DNA of 26,663 nucleotides, taken from assembly GCA_035276085.1 (NCBI GenBank), contig DATELY010000250.1, positions 1 to 26,663 on the forward strand, written 5' to 3'. Source of the DNA: DATELY01 sp035276085 (GTDB taxonomy: Bacteria > Pseudomonadota > Gammaproteobacteria > Steroidobacterales > Steroidobacteraceae). The notes under the pieces were generated by a model that did no database searches, was not told the DNA's origin, and worked only from the letters and a program-made list of their open reading frames with translations. This document shows positions 7,148-14,570 of the stretch, piece by piece; positions within the stretch are counted from its first letter, which is position 1; every line of letters starts with the position of its first letter. A program made the position numbers and the translations under genes.

Positions 7148-8628
7148 GGCGAGAGAACCTCCGGATTGAGCAGGAAATCGGGATCGAGCCGGCGCTTGAG
7201 CGCGAGCACTCGCTCATAGTCTGCGCCGAATTCCGCCTGCCAATCGGCCTTGGCCCAACGATGCCAGCCATAAAGATAGAGTCGCCCGCCGCACTCCCGC
7301 GCGAACGCTTGAGCATGTGTGAGGCCGCGGCAGACAGCATCGCGGCGTGCGCTGTCCCGCGATGACACCGAGTAGTACAGGCCGATGTGATGGACGTGCG
7401 GTGCGCTTGCCTCGGCATAGGACAGCGGCAGATGCGGCCGGCCGGGACGGCGGGCCAGACGCAGCAGAAAACCGGCGACCAGATCGTGCGTCCCCAGCCG
7501 AGGCAGCAATTCCTGCTCGCACCAGTCGACGAAGCGCCGATATCCGGCCAGGTCGCAGAAGAACCAGTCGTTCCACAGGTGCGTGGCGCCCTTGAGGGAG
7601 GCGATGAAGCTTTGCACGTGCCGCACGTTCACCTGCGCAAAGGCTTGCGATGACATCACTCGCGCGGATTTCACGACGCACGGAATTTCCAGGCGATTGC
7701 GCCGCGCGCGCGCAAGGACGCTCGCAGCAGCCTCGCGCGAAGCCGCTTCCCAGCCGAGCCGAAGATGGATGTAGCGCGAACCGATCTGCGGGCCGACGAC
7801 TTCGAAATGCGTCGGCGGCTCGCCGGCCCCGTTGAGCGCGGCGGGCAAGCGAGTTGCGTCGGACAGGCTGGAGATTTGATACACCAGGCTGGCAATCCAA
7901 GGACGCAGCGGGATGGTTTCCAACACTGCGCTGCCGATGACACCGACCTGGCCCAGGCCCGCGAGCGCCGTTGCAAACAGCTCCGGCTCCACGGTGGTGG
8001 AACACCGGGCAATCGTTCCGTCGGGACGAATGAGGGTCAGAGCCTCCACCCAGTCGACTTGGCGGCCGTAAGCGATCGAGCGTGTGCCGACGCCTCCGAC
8101 TGAGAGCGTGCCGCCCACACGCGTATCGAGGTTGTCGGTCAGCACGGGAATCGTGCGGCCCTGAGCATTGGCGGCCTGCTCGACCTGCAGCCAGCGCCAT
8201 GTACCCGGGACTTCGAGGCGCGCTTCGTCGAGCCAAACAGCGGTCTCTGCGGGCGCCGCTTCAAGTTGTAGCCGCACACCGCGACGCGCCAATGTTTGTC
8301 CCGCACTGGAATGCGCGGCGCCGACGGTCGTGACCGGCGTACCTTCGCGACGCGCATGCGCGAGCGCTGCAGCGATCGCCGCCAGGCCGACCGCGCTCTG
8401 TTGGTTTTGTCGCCCGCGATCGATGGCATTGCCGAAATCCCGGTCCGGGGCAATGACGATGCGCGGGGCGCCTGAGCGCACAGTGGCGGCGAGAATGTTG
8501 ATCGCACTGGCTGCCGCTCGCAGGTAGTAGCCATAGCGCGCTGAGCGCAGTGCGCCGCGTGCCGGTTTCGCGAACGCGCTGGGTGCCGATTGCGGTCCCG
8601 TGACTCCATCCAAAGGCGTTGCTGACAT
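7144..8628 (-). CDS. PCMH-type FAD-dependent oxidoreductase, role in sterol side-chain or ring chemistry unassigned
   Basis: A 494-residue FAD-linked oxidase. FAD-binding motifs: TVGAAHSSAGQT (101-112) and TDNLDTRVGGTLSVGG (164-179), then GTRSIAYGRQ and GQVGVIGSAVLETIPL. These look more like the cytokinin-dehydrogenase/berberine-bridge branch (GHS..GQ, VGGTLS.GG) than DHCR24, and H106 is placed like the histidine that binds FAD covalently in that branch. The C terminus FLLNPEVLSP is typical of the superfamily. No clear membrane anchor. Sitting between the ERG24-type reductase and SMT, with its stop overlapping the SMT start, it surely belongs to the pathway. Candidates are C24(25) or C24(28) reduction, side-chain desaturation (for example C22), or 3-hydroxyl oxidation. 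I cannot choose between them. Confidence 0.75.
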   Translation of the reverse strand: MSATPLDGVTGPQSAPSAFAKPARGALRSARYGYYLRAAASAINILAATVRSGAPRIVIAPDRDFGNAIDRGRQNQQSAVGLAAIAAALAHARREGTPVTTVGAAHSSAGQTLARRGVRLQLEAAPAETAVWLDEARLEVPGTWRWLQVEQAANAQGRTIPVLTDNLDTRVGGTLSVGGVGTRSIAYGRQVDWVEALTLIRPDGTIARCSTTVEPELFATALAGLGQVGVIGSAVLETIPLRPWIASLVYQISSLSDATRLPAALNGAGEPPTHFEVVGPQIGSRYIHLRLGWEAASREAAASVLARARRNRLEIPCVVKSARVMSSQAFAQVNVRHVQSFIASLKGATHLWNDWFFCDLAGYRRFVDWCEQELLPRLGTHDLVAGFLLRLARRPGRPHLPLSYAEASAPHVHHIGLYYSVSSRDSARRDAVCRGLTHAQAFARECGGRLYLYGWHRWAKADWQAEFGADYERVLALKRRLDPDFLLNPEVLSP

Positions 8629-8641
8629 TCGTTGCGTTCGC

Positions 8642-9706
8642 TTAATAGATCAGAGGAATCATGCGAAAGCGGGCGCGGCGGCAATACGCTTCCCAGAGCG
8701 CGCCGTACTTGGCGCGGCAGCGGCGATCGTCGCGCCAGGCGCGATGAATCAGGAGTCCCGCAAGCCAGGCCGGCAGCAGCCACGCCCAAGGGGTGACCAT
8801 GCCGGCCGGAATCGTCCAGGCGACGTAGATGCACAACTCGCCCGTGTAGTTGAGCTTGCGGCCGATGCCCCAGAAGCCGGATACCAACAGCCGGTCTTGC
8901 AGTCGTTCGGCCGGCCGGCCCCAGATCTGCACGGTGGGGTTGCTTTTGAAATCGTGCTTCTGCTGATTGGCGCCGCGGAACAGCCAGAACCCGAAAGCGA
9001 ACAACGCCGCGAGGCTGAGCGCGCCAGCCGGCGACAACTCGACCGGCCTCCGTGTCAGCGCAAGTCCCGGGAGGCAGTAGAAGAACGGGACCAGGACGTA
9101 ATCGCCCCAGACCAACATCCATCCGAACCGCTCCTCGATGATGTCCCAGGTGAACATCATGCCGCGCTCGAACTGGAAGTAATTGCCGACATAGATGAGC
9201 GTCATGGCGAGGTACAAACCCATCGCCAGACTGATGCGCCCGCTCGTCTCGTACTGATACACGGCGCAGGCAACATTGAAGAGCGCGAGACCGATGAGTG
9301 AAGGGCGATAGGAAAACAGTTTGAGATCGACGCCGAACAACATCGGGTCGCGCTGTGCTCCGAAGTAGAAGCTGCGAAAGCCCGGGGGCGTGGTGCGGCG
9401 GCCGGCCCACATCAGCGCGGCCGTCGCAAGAAAGGCGAGGACGTTGGCTGCGATGAGCAGGCTCCAGTAGCCGCGGATCAGCGTGCCCAGCGATCCGCCA
9501 AGAGCCTGGATCAGCAGTGCGGCGCCCAAGGTCAGCAGCAACAGCGAGAAGCCGTTGAGCGTGTAGACGTGCTGTTTCCCGTCGCTCTGCACGACGCCCG
9601 CTGCGCGCTGCCCCGGCAACACGCGTGAGAGTACGAACAGCGCGGCGACGAAGGCGGCGATGCCGACGATGGCACACGCGATTGAATACAGGTTCGGTGC
9701 GTCCAT
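8642..9706 (-). CDS. Sterol reductase, ERG24/ERG4/DHCR7 family, probably Delta14-reductase
   Basis: Polytopic 354-residue membrane reductase using NADPH. Hydrophobic segments lie near 7-29, 52-70, 80-100, 136-150, 158-175, 195-213, 225-243, 290-300 and 305-320. Family signatures: VDLKLFSYRPSLIG (126-139), FTWDIIEERFGWMLVWGDY (185-203), LLVSGFWGIGRKLNYTGEL (273-291) and the C-terminal HRAWRDDRRCRAKYG (321-335) ending RMIPLIY. The family includes C14-, C7- and C24(28)-reductases. A CYP51 is present and its product needs Delta14 reduction, and this is the only family member in the cluster, so Delta14-reductase is the economical call; a Delta7 or Delta24(28) activity is not excluded. The start codon shares one base with the upstream EBP-like stop (TGATG). 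Confidence 0.85.
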   Translation of the reverse strand: MDAPNLYSIACAIVGIAAFVAALFVLSRVLPGQRAAGVVQSDGKQHVYTLNGFSLLLLTLGAALLIQALGGSLGTLIRGYWSLLIAANVLAFLATAALMWAGRRTTPPGFRSFYFGAQRDPMLFGVDLKLFSYRPSLIGLALFNVACAVYQYETSGRISLAMGLYLAMTLIYVGNYFQFERGMMFTWDIIEERFGWMLVWGDYVLVPFFYCLPGLALTRRPVELSPAGALSLAALFAFGFWLFRGANQQKHDFKSNPTVQIWGRPAERLQDRLLVSGFWGIGRKLNYTGELCIYVAWTIPAGMVTPWAWLLPAWLAGLLIHRAWRDDRRCRAKYGALWEAYCRRARFRMIPLIY

Positions 9707-10281
9707 CAGCGGGCTTGCCTCGCATGGACCAACCGGGCTGCTGCGATCAGCCGAACCAGCTCCCTGGCTCCGTCCACCGCGATATAGAGATTGCCGAACA
9801 CCCAGGGCAGGTTGGCGAGATACAAGATCAGGAAATTCGGCAGCTCATGCTCGGGCATGAGCGCATAGCCGGTGAGATGCTTGGCTACGAGATAAACCAC
9901 GGTCGAGAAAGCGACGTAGCTGCCGACCGCGATCTGCAACACGTGGCGATACGCCCAGCGCCGCGTCACCGCCCACAGCAGCCACACATAGAGCCATTGC
10001 GTCACGAAGATGTGGAAGCTTTCCAGCCCGCGCTCGAAGCTGGATACCTGATCGTAGTAGCCGCGGTCGGCTTGTCCGTAGAGCGCCCAGAACTCTCCCC
10101 AGAGATTCTCCAGACGGGGCAATTCAGCCGAGGACAGAAGCCAGGGCAGCTCGATCGCATAGCCGGTGATGATGAAGAATGCGAGTTGCCATACGACTCG
10201 TCGTTCGCGCGCCGTCAGCAAGGAGCGATGTCCGGCCGCATGGCCGATGAACCAGGGTGGGTCGAGTGGCAACAGGTTCAT
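9706..10281 (-). CDS. EBP-like sterol Delta8-Delta7 isomerase (EXPERA family)
   Basis: A 191-residue four-helix membrane protein, hydrophobic near 31-50, 89-106, 112-133 and 148-169. It follows the emopamil-binding-protein layout: E44 in YAIELPW, D72 in ADRGYYD (human EBP has GDSRY), E87 in GLESF (EBP has MET) and N157/W160 in LANLPWVF (EBP has MNALW). By eye, the histidine of helix 1 of human EBP (H76) is replaced. EBP shifts the ring double bond from C8 to C7, the step needed before C5 desaturation. The ATG at 10281 is preceded by GGAG at eight bases and overlaps the upstream stop as ATGA; in-frame codons further upstream lie inside the neighbouring gene. It shares the ADRGY[FY]D motif and topology with the preceding gene. 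Confidence 0.78.
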   Translation of the reverse strand: MNLLPLDPPWFIGHAAGHRSLLTARERRVVWQLAFFIITGYAIELPWLLSSAELPRLENLWGEFWALYGQADRGYYDQVSSFERGLESFHIFVTQWLYVWLLWAVTRRWAYRHVLQIAVGSYVAFSTVVYLVAKHLTGYALMPEHELPNFLILYLANLPWVFGNLYIAVDGARELVRLIAAARLVHARQAR

Positions 10282-10817
10282 CGCCACGACTCCGGGTGCA
10301 TGGAACGAGAGCTGATCAGGCGCAGGCTTGCAGCGATCCGATTGAACGCAGTGGCAAACAAAGCGAGATGAATTGCGAACCAAGCCGCCAGCGCGCCGAA
10401 CAACAAGCTGGCACCGGCCGTCGTGCGAGTCATGCGCGGGAAACCTTCGATCACCCCGATCCAGCCGCTGATGAGCGCGCAGTAGCAACCGATCGAGCCG
10501 ACGGCGAGAGCGAGCGGTACCGCGCTTGGCGCGTTGCGCAGCCACGCAGCGAACAAGGCGCCGTAGAGCAGCAATCCGACCGGCACCATCGTGCCGACCA
10601 GGCCGAGCTGTAGTTGTCCGGCTGCGTCGAAGTATCCGCGGTCAGCGTCGGAGAGGGCGGCGAACAGTCGGGCAAACAGATTCGTGTTGGCCAACAGTGG
10701 CAAGTGCTGATGATGGAGCAACCAGTAGCTGCCCGGTCCTGCCACGATCAGCGCGCACGCCAGCGTGAGGAGAATCAAATTCAAAGATGGACGTACCGTG
10801 ACTGGTGATGCAGTCAT
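10278..10817 (-). CDS. Second EBP-like (EXPERA-type) membrane protein, divergent paralogue lacking acidic catalytic residues
   Basis: A 179-residue protein with four hydrophobic helices (about 12-36, 71-92, 98-124, 134-158). I do not recognise it directly, but NLFARLFAALSDADRGYFD (46-64) matches in place and pattern the ALYGQADRGYYD segment of the next gene, and the topology is the same, so I infer an old tandem duplication. The glutamates at the isomerase helix positions (E44 and E87 of the neighbour) are not present: the corresponding helices read LILLTLACALIVAG and LGLVGTMVPVGLL. It may be a non-catalytic partner, a TM6SF-like or sigma-2-like sterol-binding protein, or an enzyme with a different activity. 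The start ATG at 10817 overlaps the CYP51 stop as ATGA and its own stop overlaps the next ATG likewise. Confidence 0.65.
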   Translation of the reverse strand: MTASPVTVRPSLNLILLTLACALIVAGPGSYWLLHHQHLPLLANTNLFARLFAALSDADRGYFDAAGQLQLGLVGTMVPVGLLLYGALFAAWLRNAPSAVPLALAVGSIGCYCALISGWIGVIEGFPRMTRTTAGASLLFGALAAWFAIHLALFATAFNRIAASLRLISSRSMHPESWR

Positions 10818-12193
10818 GACATCGCATCCTCTGTTGCAGGCACGCGCGCAATCGTTCGCTCCGACCACTGACGGCGGCGATAGCGGATGAGGCAGGGTGG
10901 GCGTGGACCCACGACGAAGGTCGTGTAATCGGGCGGATGGTCTGCGTCGGTAGCTTCGAGATCGTAGCGGGCCAGTATTCGCGCCCAGATCACCTTGACC
11001 TGCTGATACGCGAATGCAAGGCCGATGCAGTGGTGCTTGCCGCCGCCGAAGCCGATCAGCGAGTAGGGCTGACGCCGGTCTTCTTCGCGGCCGGGAGCGA
11101 AACGGTCCGGGTCGAAGCGCTCGGGCGCGGTGAACACCGTGGGGAGTCGATGCGTCACTGCGGGCGACACCAAGGCCAGCCCACCGGCCGGCAGACGAAA
11201 CCCAAGGCAATCGATCGGCTTCAGGATCGTGCGCATCAACATGACCAGTGGCGGACGCATCCGCTCGCCTTCTTTGATGCAGCGTTCGAGATGCTGCAGA
11301 CGCTTGAGCTCTGCGAGCGTCGGCCGATCGGACAGGCCGATGCCGGCGAACTCCTCCCGGACGCGGGCGAGTTGTTGCGGATGTTGGAGCAGCAGCAGCC
11401 CGGTCCAGGCCGCGAGTACTGCGCTGGTGTGTTGGCCGGCGAAGAGCAGCGTCAGCAACAGTCCGGTGATGGCCTCATCCGTGATGGCCGCTCCATCCTG
11501 GTAGCGGGCCTCCATCAGAGCGCCGAGAAAATCATCGCCGTGCTCGCCTTTATCTTTTCGTGCCGCGATCACCCGCGAGATCAGCTGTACCAGACGGCGT
11601 CGCGCAGCATCGCGCCGGCGCATCGCCGGCAGGGGCAGATAAGGGTTGAAGAAGGCGATCAGATTGATGCCGCCTTCCAGCGCGCGATACAGCGTCGCGA
11701 ATTCGCTCGACAAGTAGCGGCTGAAATACTCGCCAATCAGACAGCGTCCGGCGATGAAGAGGGTCAGCTCGTTCAGCGCCGCTGGCAGATCGACCTCGCC
11801 ACTCTCGCCCCAGCGATCGAGGAAGCGATCGGTTTCCTCGGCCATGATGCGCGCATACATCTGCATGCGGTCGTTGCGCAGGGCGGGATGGACGAAGCGC
11901 AGCTGCTCGTCCATCCGCTCGGGCTCGACGTCATACGCGACGCCGGGACCGAAGATCGGCACCGTGAATCGGTAGGCATCGCGGGCGCCGAGCTCGTCAT
12001 CCTGGGCGCGAAAGAACACTTCATTCGCGCGGGGGCCGATCAACGCGTGGACGGTCTTGCCAAACAACGGGAAAGAGAACACCTCGCCGTAACGGCGAGC
12101 GCCTTCTTCGATCAACCGCACCGGGTTGCGGTTGAAGGCGATGGCATGGCCGAGGAACGGCAGCAACGCCGGCATCCGCGGAACGGCGCTCAT
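10814..12193 (-). CDS. cyp51: Sterol 14-alpha-demethylase, cytochrome P450 CYP51 family
   Basis: Oxidatively removes the C14 methyl of the cyclised sterol. The 459-residue P450 shows the CYP51-specific B-C region AYRFTVPIFGPGVAYD (73-88), the I-helix FAGQHTS (251-257, like the AGxHTS of CYP51), the ExxR motif EGER (308-311) followed by RPPLVMLMR, and the haem loop FGGGKHHCIG with C389. There is no N-terminal membrane anchor and no C-terminal ferredoxin domain such as the one fused to Methylococcus CYP51; the protein ends in a basic tail after residue 435. The ATG at 12193 is preceded by GGGAG and overlaps the SDR stop as ATGA. A much longer open frame upstream lies entirely within the SDR gene and is not coding. 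Confidence 0.93.
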   Translation of the reverse strand: MSAVPRMPALLPFLGHAIAFNRNPVRLIEEGARRYGEVFSFPLFGKTVHALIGPRANEVFFRAQDDELGARDAYRFTVPIFGPGVAYDVEPERMDEQLRFVHPALRNDRMQMYARIMAEETDRFLDRWGESGEVDLPAALNELTLFIAGRCLIGEYFSRYLSSEFATLYRALEGGINLIAFFNPYLPLPAMRRRDAARRRLVQLISRVIAARKDKGEHGDDFLGALMEARYQDGAAITDEAITGLLLTLLFAGQHTSAVLAAWTGLLLLQHPQQLARVREEFAGIGLSDRPTLAELKRLQHLERCIKEGERMRPPLVMLMRTILKPIDCLGFRLPAGGLALVSPAVTHRLPTVFTAPERFDPDRFAPGREEDRRQPYSLIGFGGGKHHCIGLAFAYQQVKVIWARILARYDLEATDADHPPDYTTFVVGPRPPCLIRYRRRQWSERTIARVPATEDAMS

Positions 12194-13221
12194 AGCCGGC
12201 TCCCGCCGAGCCTGACGGCGTAGGTGCGCCGAGCGGGCGTGATCACACCTTGCTGTACGAACCAGGCATAGGCCTCTTCGATCGCGGACTCGATGTCGCT
12301 CGGGCGATAGCCCAACTGCTCGCGGGCCTTGGTGCAGTCGGCGCGGCGGCCCATCTGGAGCAGCCGAATGGCGCCGGGTGTCAGCAATTGCGGCGTTCCC
12401 GGCAGAAGCGTCTTCATCATGGGTTCGACGAGGTGCGCTGCTGTTTTCATGATGGCGGCTGGGATCCGTAGCGGCGGTTTGGATTGCCCCGTGACGCGAG
12501 CGAACAGATCCATCAGCTCGTCGAACGTCACGAACCGGGTGCTGAAGATGTACTTGTGGCCGGGTCGCCCGCGCTGCATGGCGAGCAGATGGCCCTGGAC
12601 GATGTCGCGCGCCGCGACGAACTCGAAGCCGCCGGGGACGTAGGCCAACAGGCGGCGGTGCGCGAAGCGGACTAACACCCGACCCATGCGTGAGGGCATG
12701 AAGTCGCGAGGGCCGAGGATTGCGCAGGAGACGGCGATGACGACATCCAGGCCGTTGACCGCCGCACGAAGACATTCGTGTTCCACCGCCGCCTTCGTGA
12801 AAGCGTAGGGAAGGTGTGCTTCGAGCGGATTGAACGGCTCGGTTTCATCGGTTGGCCGATCCGCGCGGTGACCTGTGGCGCTGAGCGAGCCGCTGACCAC
12901 GACGCGCTCCACGCCGGCCTCGGCTGCCGCGTGCAACAGGTTCGCCGTGCCGATGACGTTGGTGCGAAAGATGTCGTCGCGCACGCCGTAGTGGGTCGAG
13001 ATCTGCGCGGCGCAGTGGTAGACCTGCCGCACATCGCGCACTGCGTTCCGGCACGCCGATGCATCTCTGAGATCGCCGACGGTGAGTTCAGCTCCCAGAC
13101 CGTCCACGCTGGCCTTGTGGGTGCCCGGTTGGATCAGCAGTCGCAGTGGCTCACCCTGAGCAGCCAGTGCCCACGCGAGATTTGCGCCGAGATGTCCGCT
13201 GGCGCCGGTGATCAGAATCAC
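12190..13221 (-). CDS. NAD(P)-dependent 3-beta-hydroxysteroid dehydrogenase/SDR, NSDHL or SdmB-like
   Basis: A 343-residue extended SDR. Rossmann motif TGASGHLG at 5-12, GDL at 49-51 (acidic loop), catalytic serine region SGSLSATG (110-117) and YAFTK (Y139, K143). The fold continues with a substrate domain rich in VEPMMKTLLPG. In eukaryotes NSDHL oxidises and decarboxylates the C4-carboxysterol; in Methylococcus SdmB does the equivalent with SdmA. With the Rieske enzyme at 4105-5217 it would form the C4-demethylation pair. The start is the GTG at 13221, chosen because the sequence begins V-ILITGASG exactly at the Rossmann strand and GTGA overlaps the squalene monooxygenase stop. A long frame upstream is a shadow of that gene. 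Confidence 0.87.
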   Translation of the reverse strand: MILITGASGHLGANLAWALAAQGEPLRLLIQPGTHKASVDGLGAELTVGDLRDASACRNAVRDVRQVYHCAAQISTHYGVRDDIFRTNVIGTANLLHAAAEAGVERVVVSGSLSATGHRADRPTDETEPFNPLEAHLPYAFTKAAVEHECLRAAVNGLDVVIAVSCAILGPRDFMPSRMGRVLVRFAHRRLLAYVPGGFEFVAARDIVQGHLLAMQRGRPGHKYIFSTRFVTFDELMDLFARVTGQSKPPLRIPAAIMKTAAHLVEPMMKTLLPGTPQLLTPGAIRLLQMGRRADCTKAREQLGYRPSDIESAIEEAYAWFVQQGVITPARRTYAVRLGGSRL

Positions 13222-14570
13222 AGCAGGGCGCTCCGGCGTAACACCGAGGAATGGCCGGTGCCGACAATCGAGCGCACACGGTATCGAGTGACGACGCGCA
13301 ATGCGTTCAGCCCGGTCCGCCAGCGGTTCCCAGGCCGAATCGCAGGCGAGCGTTTCAACAGCTCGCGCAGTCCGTAACCGAGCGAGCTGCTCATCGCGCG
13401 CCACAACTTGGCCGGACGCTCCTCGGCCATCGACAGCAGCGCGGTGGCGTAGAGCGCGCCATGAGCGCTGGCCCAGTAGCGCATCATGCCGAGCCGCAAC
13501 AGGGCATGTTCGGGCGTGGCGCTCGCGAGCACTTCGTGCACGGCACTGGCCAGGGTGAGGCGACTTGTTTGTCGCGGCCTGCACTGCGCGGCGTGGTGGT
13601 CGAGAGCGCGCGCGATGTCATCTGGCCTGTCGCGCAGCGCACCGGCGAGACTCACCACGTCGGCGATCGCAGAAGTCATTCCGCTCGCGGTGAGCGGATG
13701 GCAGGTGCAGGCGGCGTCGCCGATGAGTACGACTCGCCCGCGATGAGGTGTGCGGGCGAACACGATCTCGGTGGCGAAGTGCCTGACTCGCTGATCGTCC
13801 GCGAGTTCGCCCACTTGTTTGCGGAAGCGTGGCGGACAGGCTGCAGAGAGCAGGGCAGCCACCTCGCGGATCGAGTGAGGCACGCGACCGTCATGATCGA
13901 CCATCAACCGGGCGCGGCCTTCGCCGATCGGATAGGCGAGGCTCGGCCCGCCAGCGCCGATGAAGAGATGCCCGAACTCCGCGTCAGGCAGCGCATCGGC
14001 GGGAAGGGTCACGGTGCTGATCATGGAAACGCGGCGCCGGCCGCACGGGATTCCAGCCCGCTCGCGGATCTTCGAGCGGGCGCCATCGGCCCCGACCAAG
14101 AGTCGTGCGCGAATCTTCGTTCCTGCGCCCTTGCCGGTGACGTGGATCTCGACGTGATCGCCGCGATCGTTCAACCCGGTCACGCGTTTGCCGTGGATCA
14201 CACTGACGTTTCGGCAGCTGCTCGCGGCAGCGAACAGGACGGCGTGCAGGCGCCCGTGGTCGAGCGCCATTCCCGGACTCAATCCGATCTTCGCGTACGC
14301 GAGCGTGACATCGCCCGCCTCGGTATCGCTGATCTGAAAACCGCGGATTCGAGCGCTTCCCGCTGCGCGCACATCCGCGAGCAGGCCCAGTTGCGACAGG
14401 CCTTCGATGCCGCGCGGATGCAGCATCTCGCCGCCTTGCCGACGCTCGCTGTGCAGGTTGGGTTCGATCAGCGTGACGTGGAACCCAAGCTTGCTGAGCG
14501 CCACCGCCGCGACGGAACCGGCAATACCGCCGCCGCCAATGGCCACATCCGTATCCATGGTCTCAGCCAT
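13218..14570 (-). CDS. Squalene monooxygenase (squalene epoxidase)
   Basis: Forms 2,3-oxidosqualene from squalene using FAD, O2 and a reductase. The 450-residue flavoprotein has the dinucleotide motif IGGGGIAGS (11-19), an E36 that would bind the ribose, the DG motif VGADGARSK (159-167) and the GD motif LIGDAACTCHPLTASGMT (282-299), where HPLT.SGMT is characteristic of squalene epoxidases (HPLTGGGMT). The eukaryotic N-terminal anchor is missing; the C-terminal 70 residues are amphipathic and may touch the membrane. The ATG at 14570 has AAAGGAG five bases upstream, inside the end of the cyclase gene, and overlaps that gene by 8 nt. Other FAD monooxygenases remain possible on sequence alone, but adjacency to an oxidosqualene cyclase makes the call firm. 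Confidence 0.92.
   Translation of the reverse strand: MAETMDTDVAIGGGGIAGSVAAVALSKLGFHVTLIEPNLHSERRQGGEMLHPRGIEGLSQLGLLADVRAAGSARIRGFQISDTEAGDVTLAYAKIGLSPGMALDHGRLHAVLFAAASSCRNVSVIHGKRVTGLNDRGDHVEIHVTGKGAGTKIRARLLVGADGARSKIRERAGIPCGRRRVSMISTVTLPADALPDAEFGHLFIGAGGPSLAYPIGEGRARLMVDHDGRVPHSIREVAALLSAACPPRFRKQVGELADDQRVRHFATEIVFARTPHRGRVVLIGDAACTCHPLTASGMTSAIADVVSLAGALRDRPDDIARALDHHAAQCRPRQTSRLTLASAVHEVLASATPEHALLRLGMMRYWASAHGALYATALLSMAEERPAKLWRAMSSSLGYGLRELLKRSPAIRPGNRWRTGLNALRVVTRYRVRSIVGTGHSSVLRRSALL

Noticed and set aside
7144..8628. Plain DHCR24 assignment
   Set aside because: FAD-binding motifs fit the cytokinin-dehydrogenase/berberine-bridge branch better; only the context suggests sterol reduction.
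8139..9725. Minus-strand frame of 528 codons overlapping the ERG24-type and FAD genes
   Set aside because: Spans two well-assigned genes in another frame; Arg/Ser-rich and without motifs.
10937..12223. Long plus-strand open frame (428 codons) opposite CYP51
   Set aside because: Antisense to a clear CYP51; no recognisable motif; long antisense frames are expected in high-GC DNA.
12194..12775. N-terminal extension of CYP51
   Set aside because: Lies wholly within the SDR gene; the ATG at 12193 has a ribosome binding site and starts at normal P450 length.
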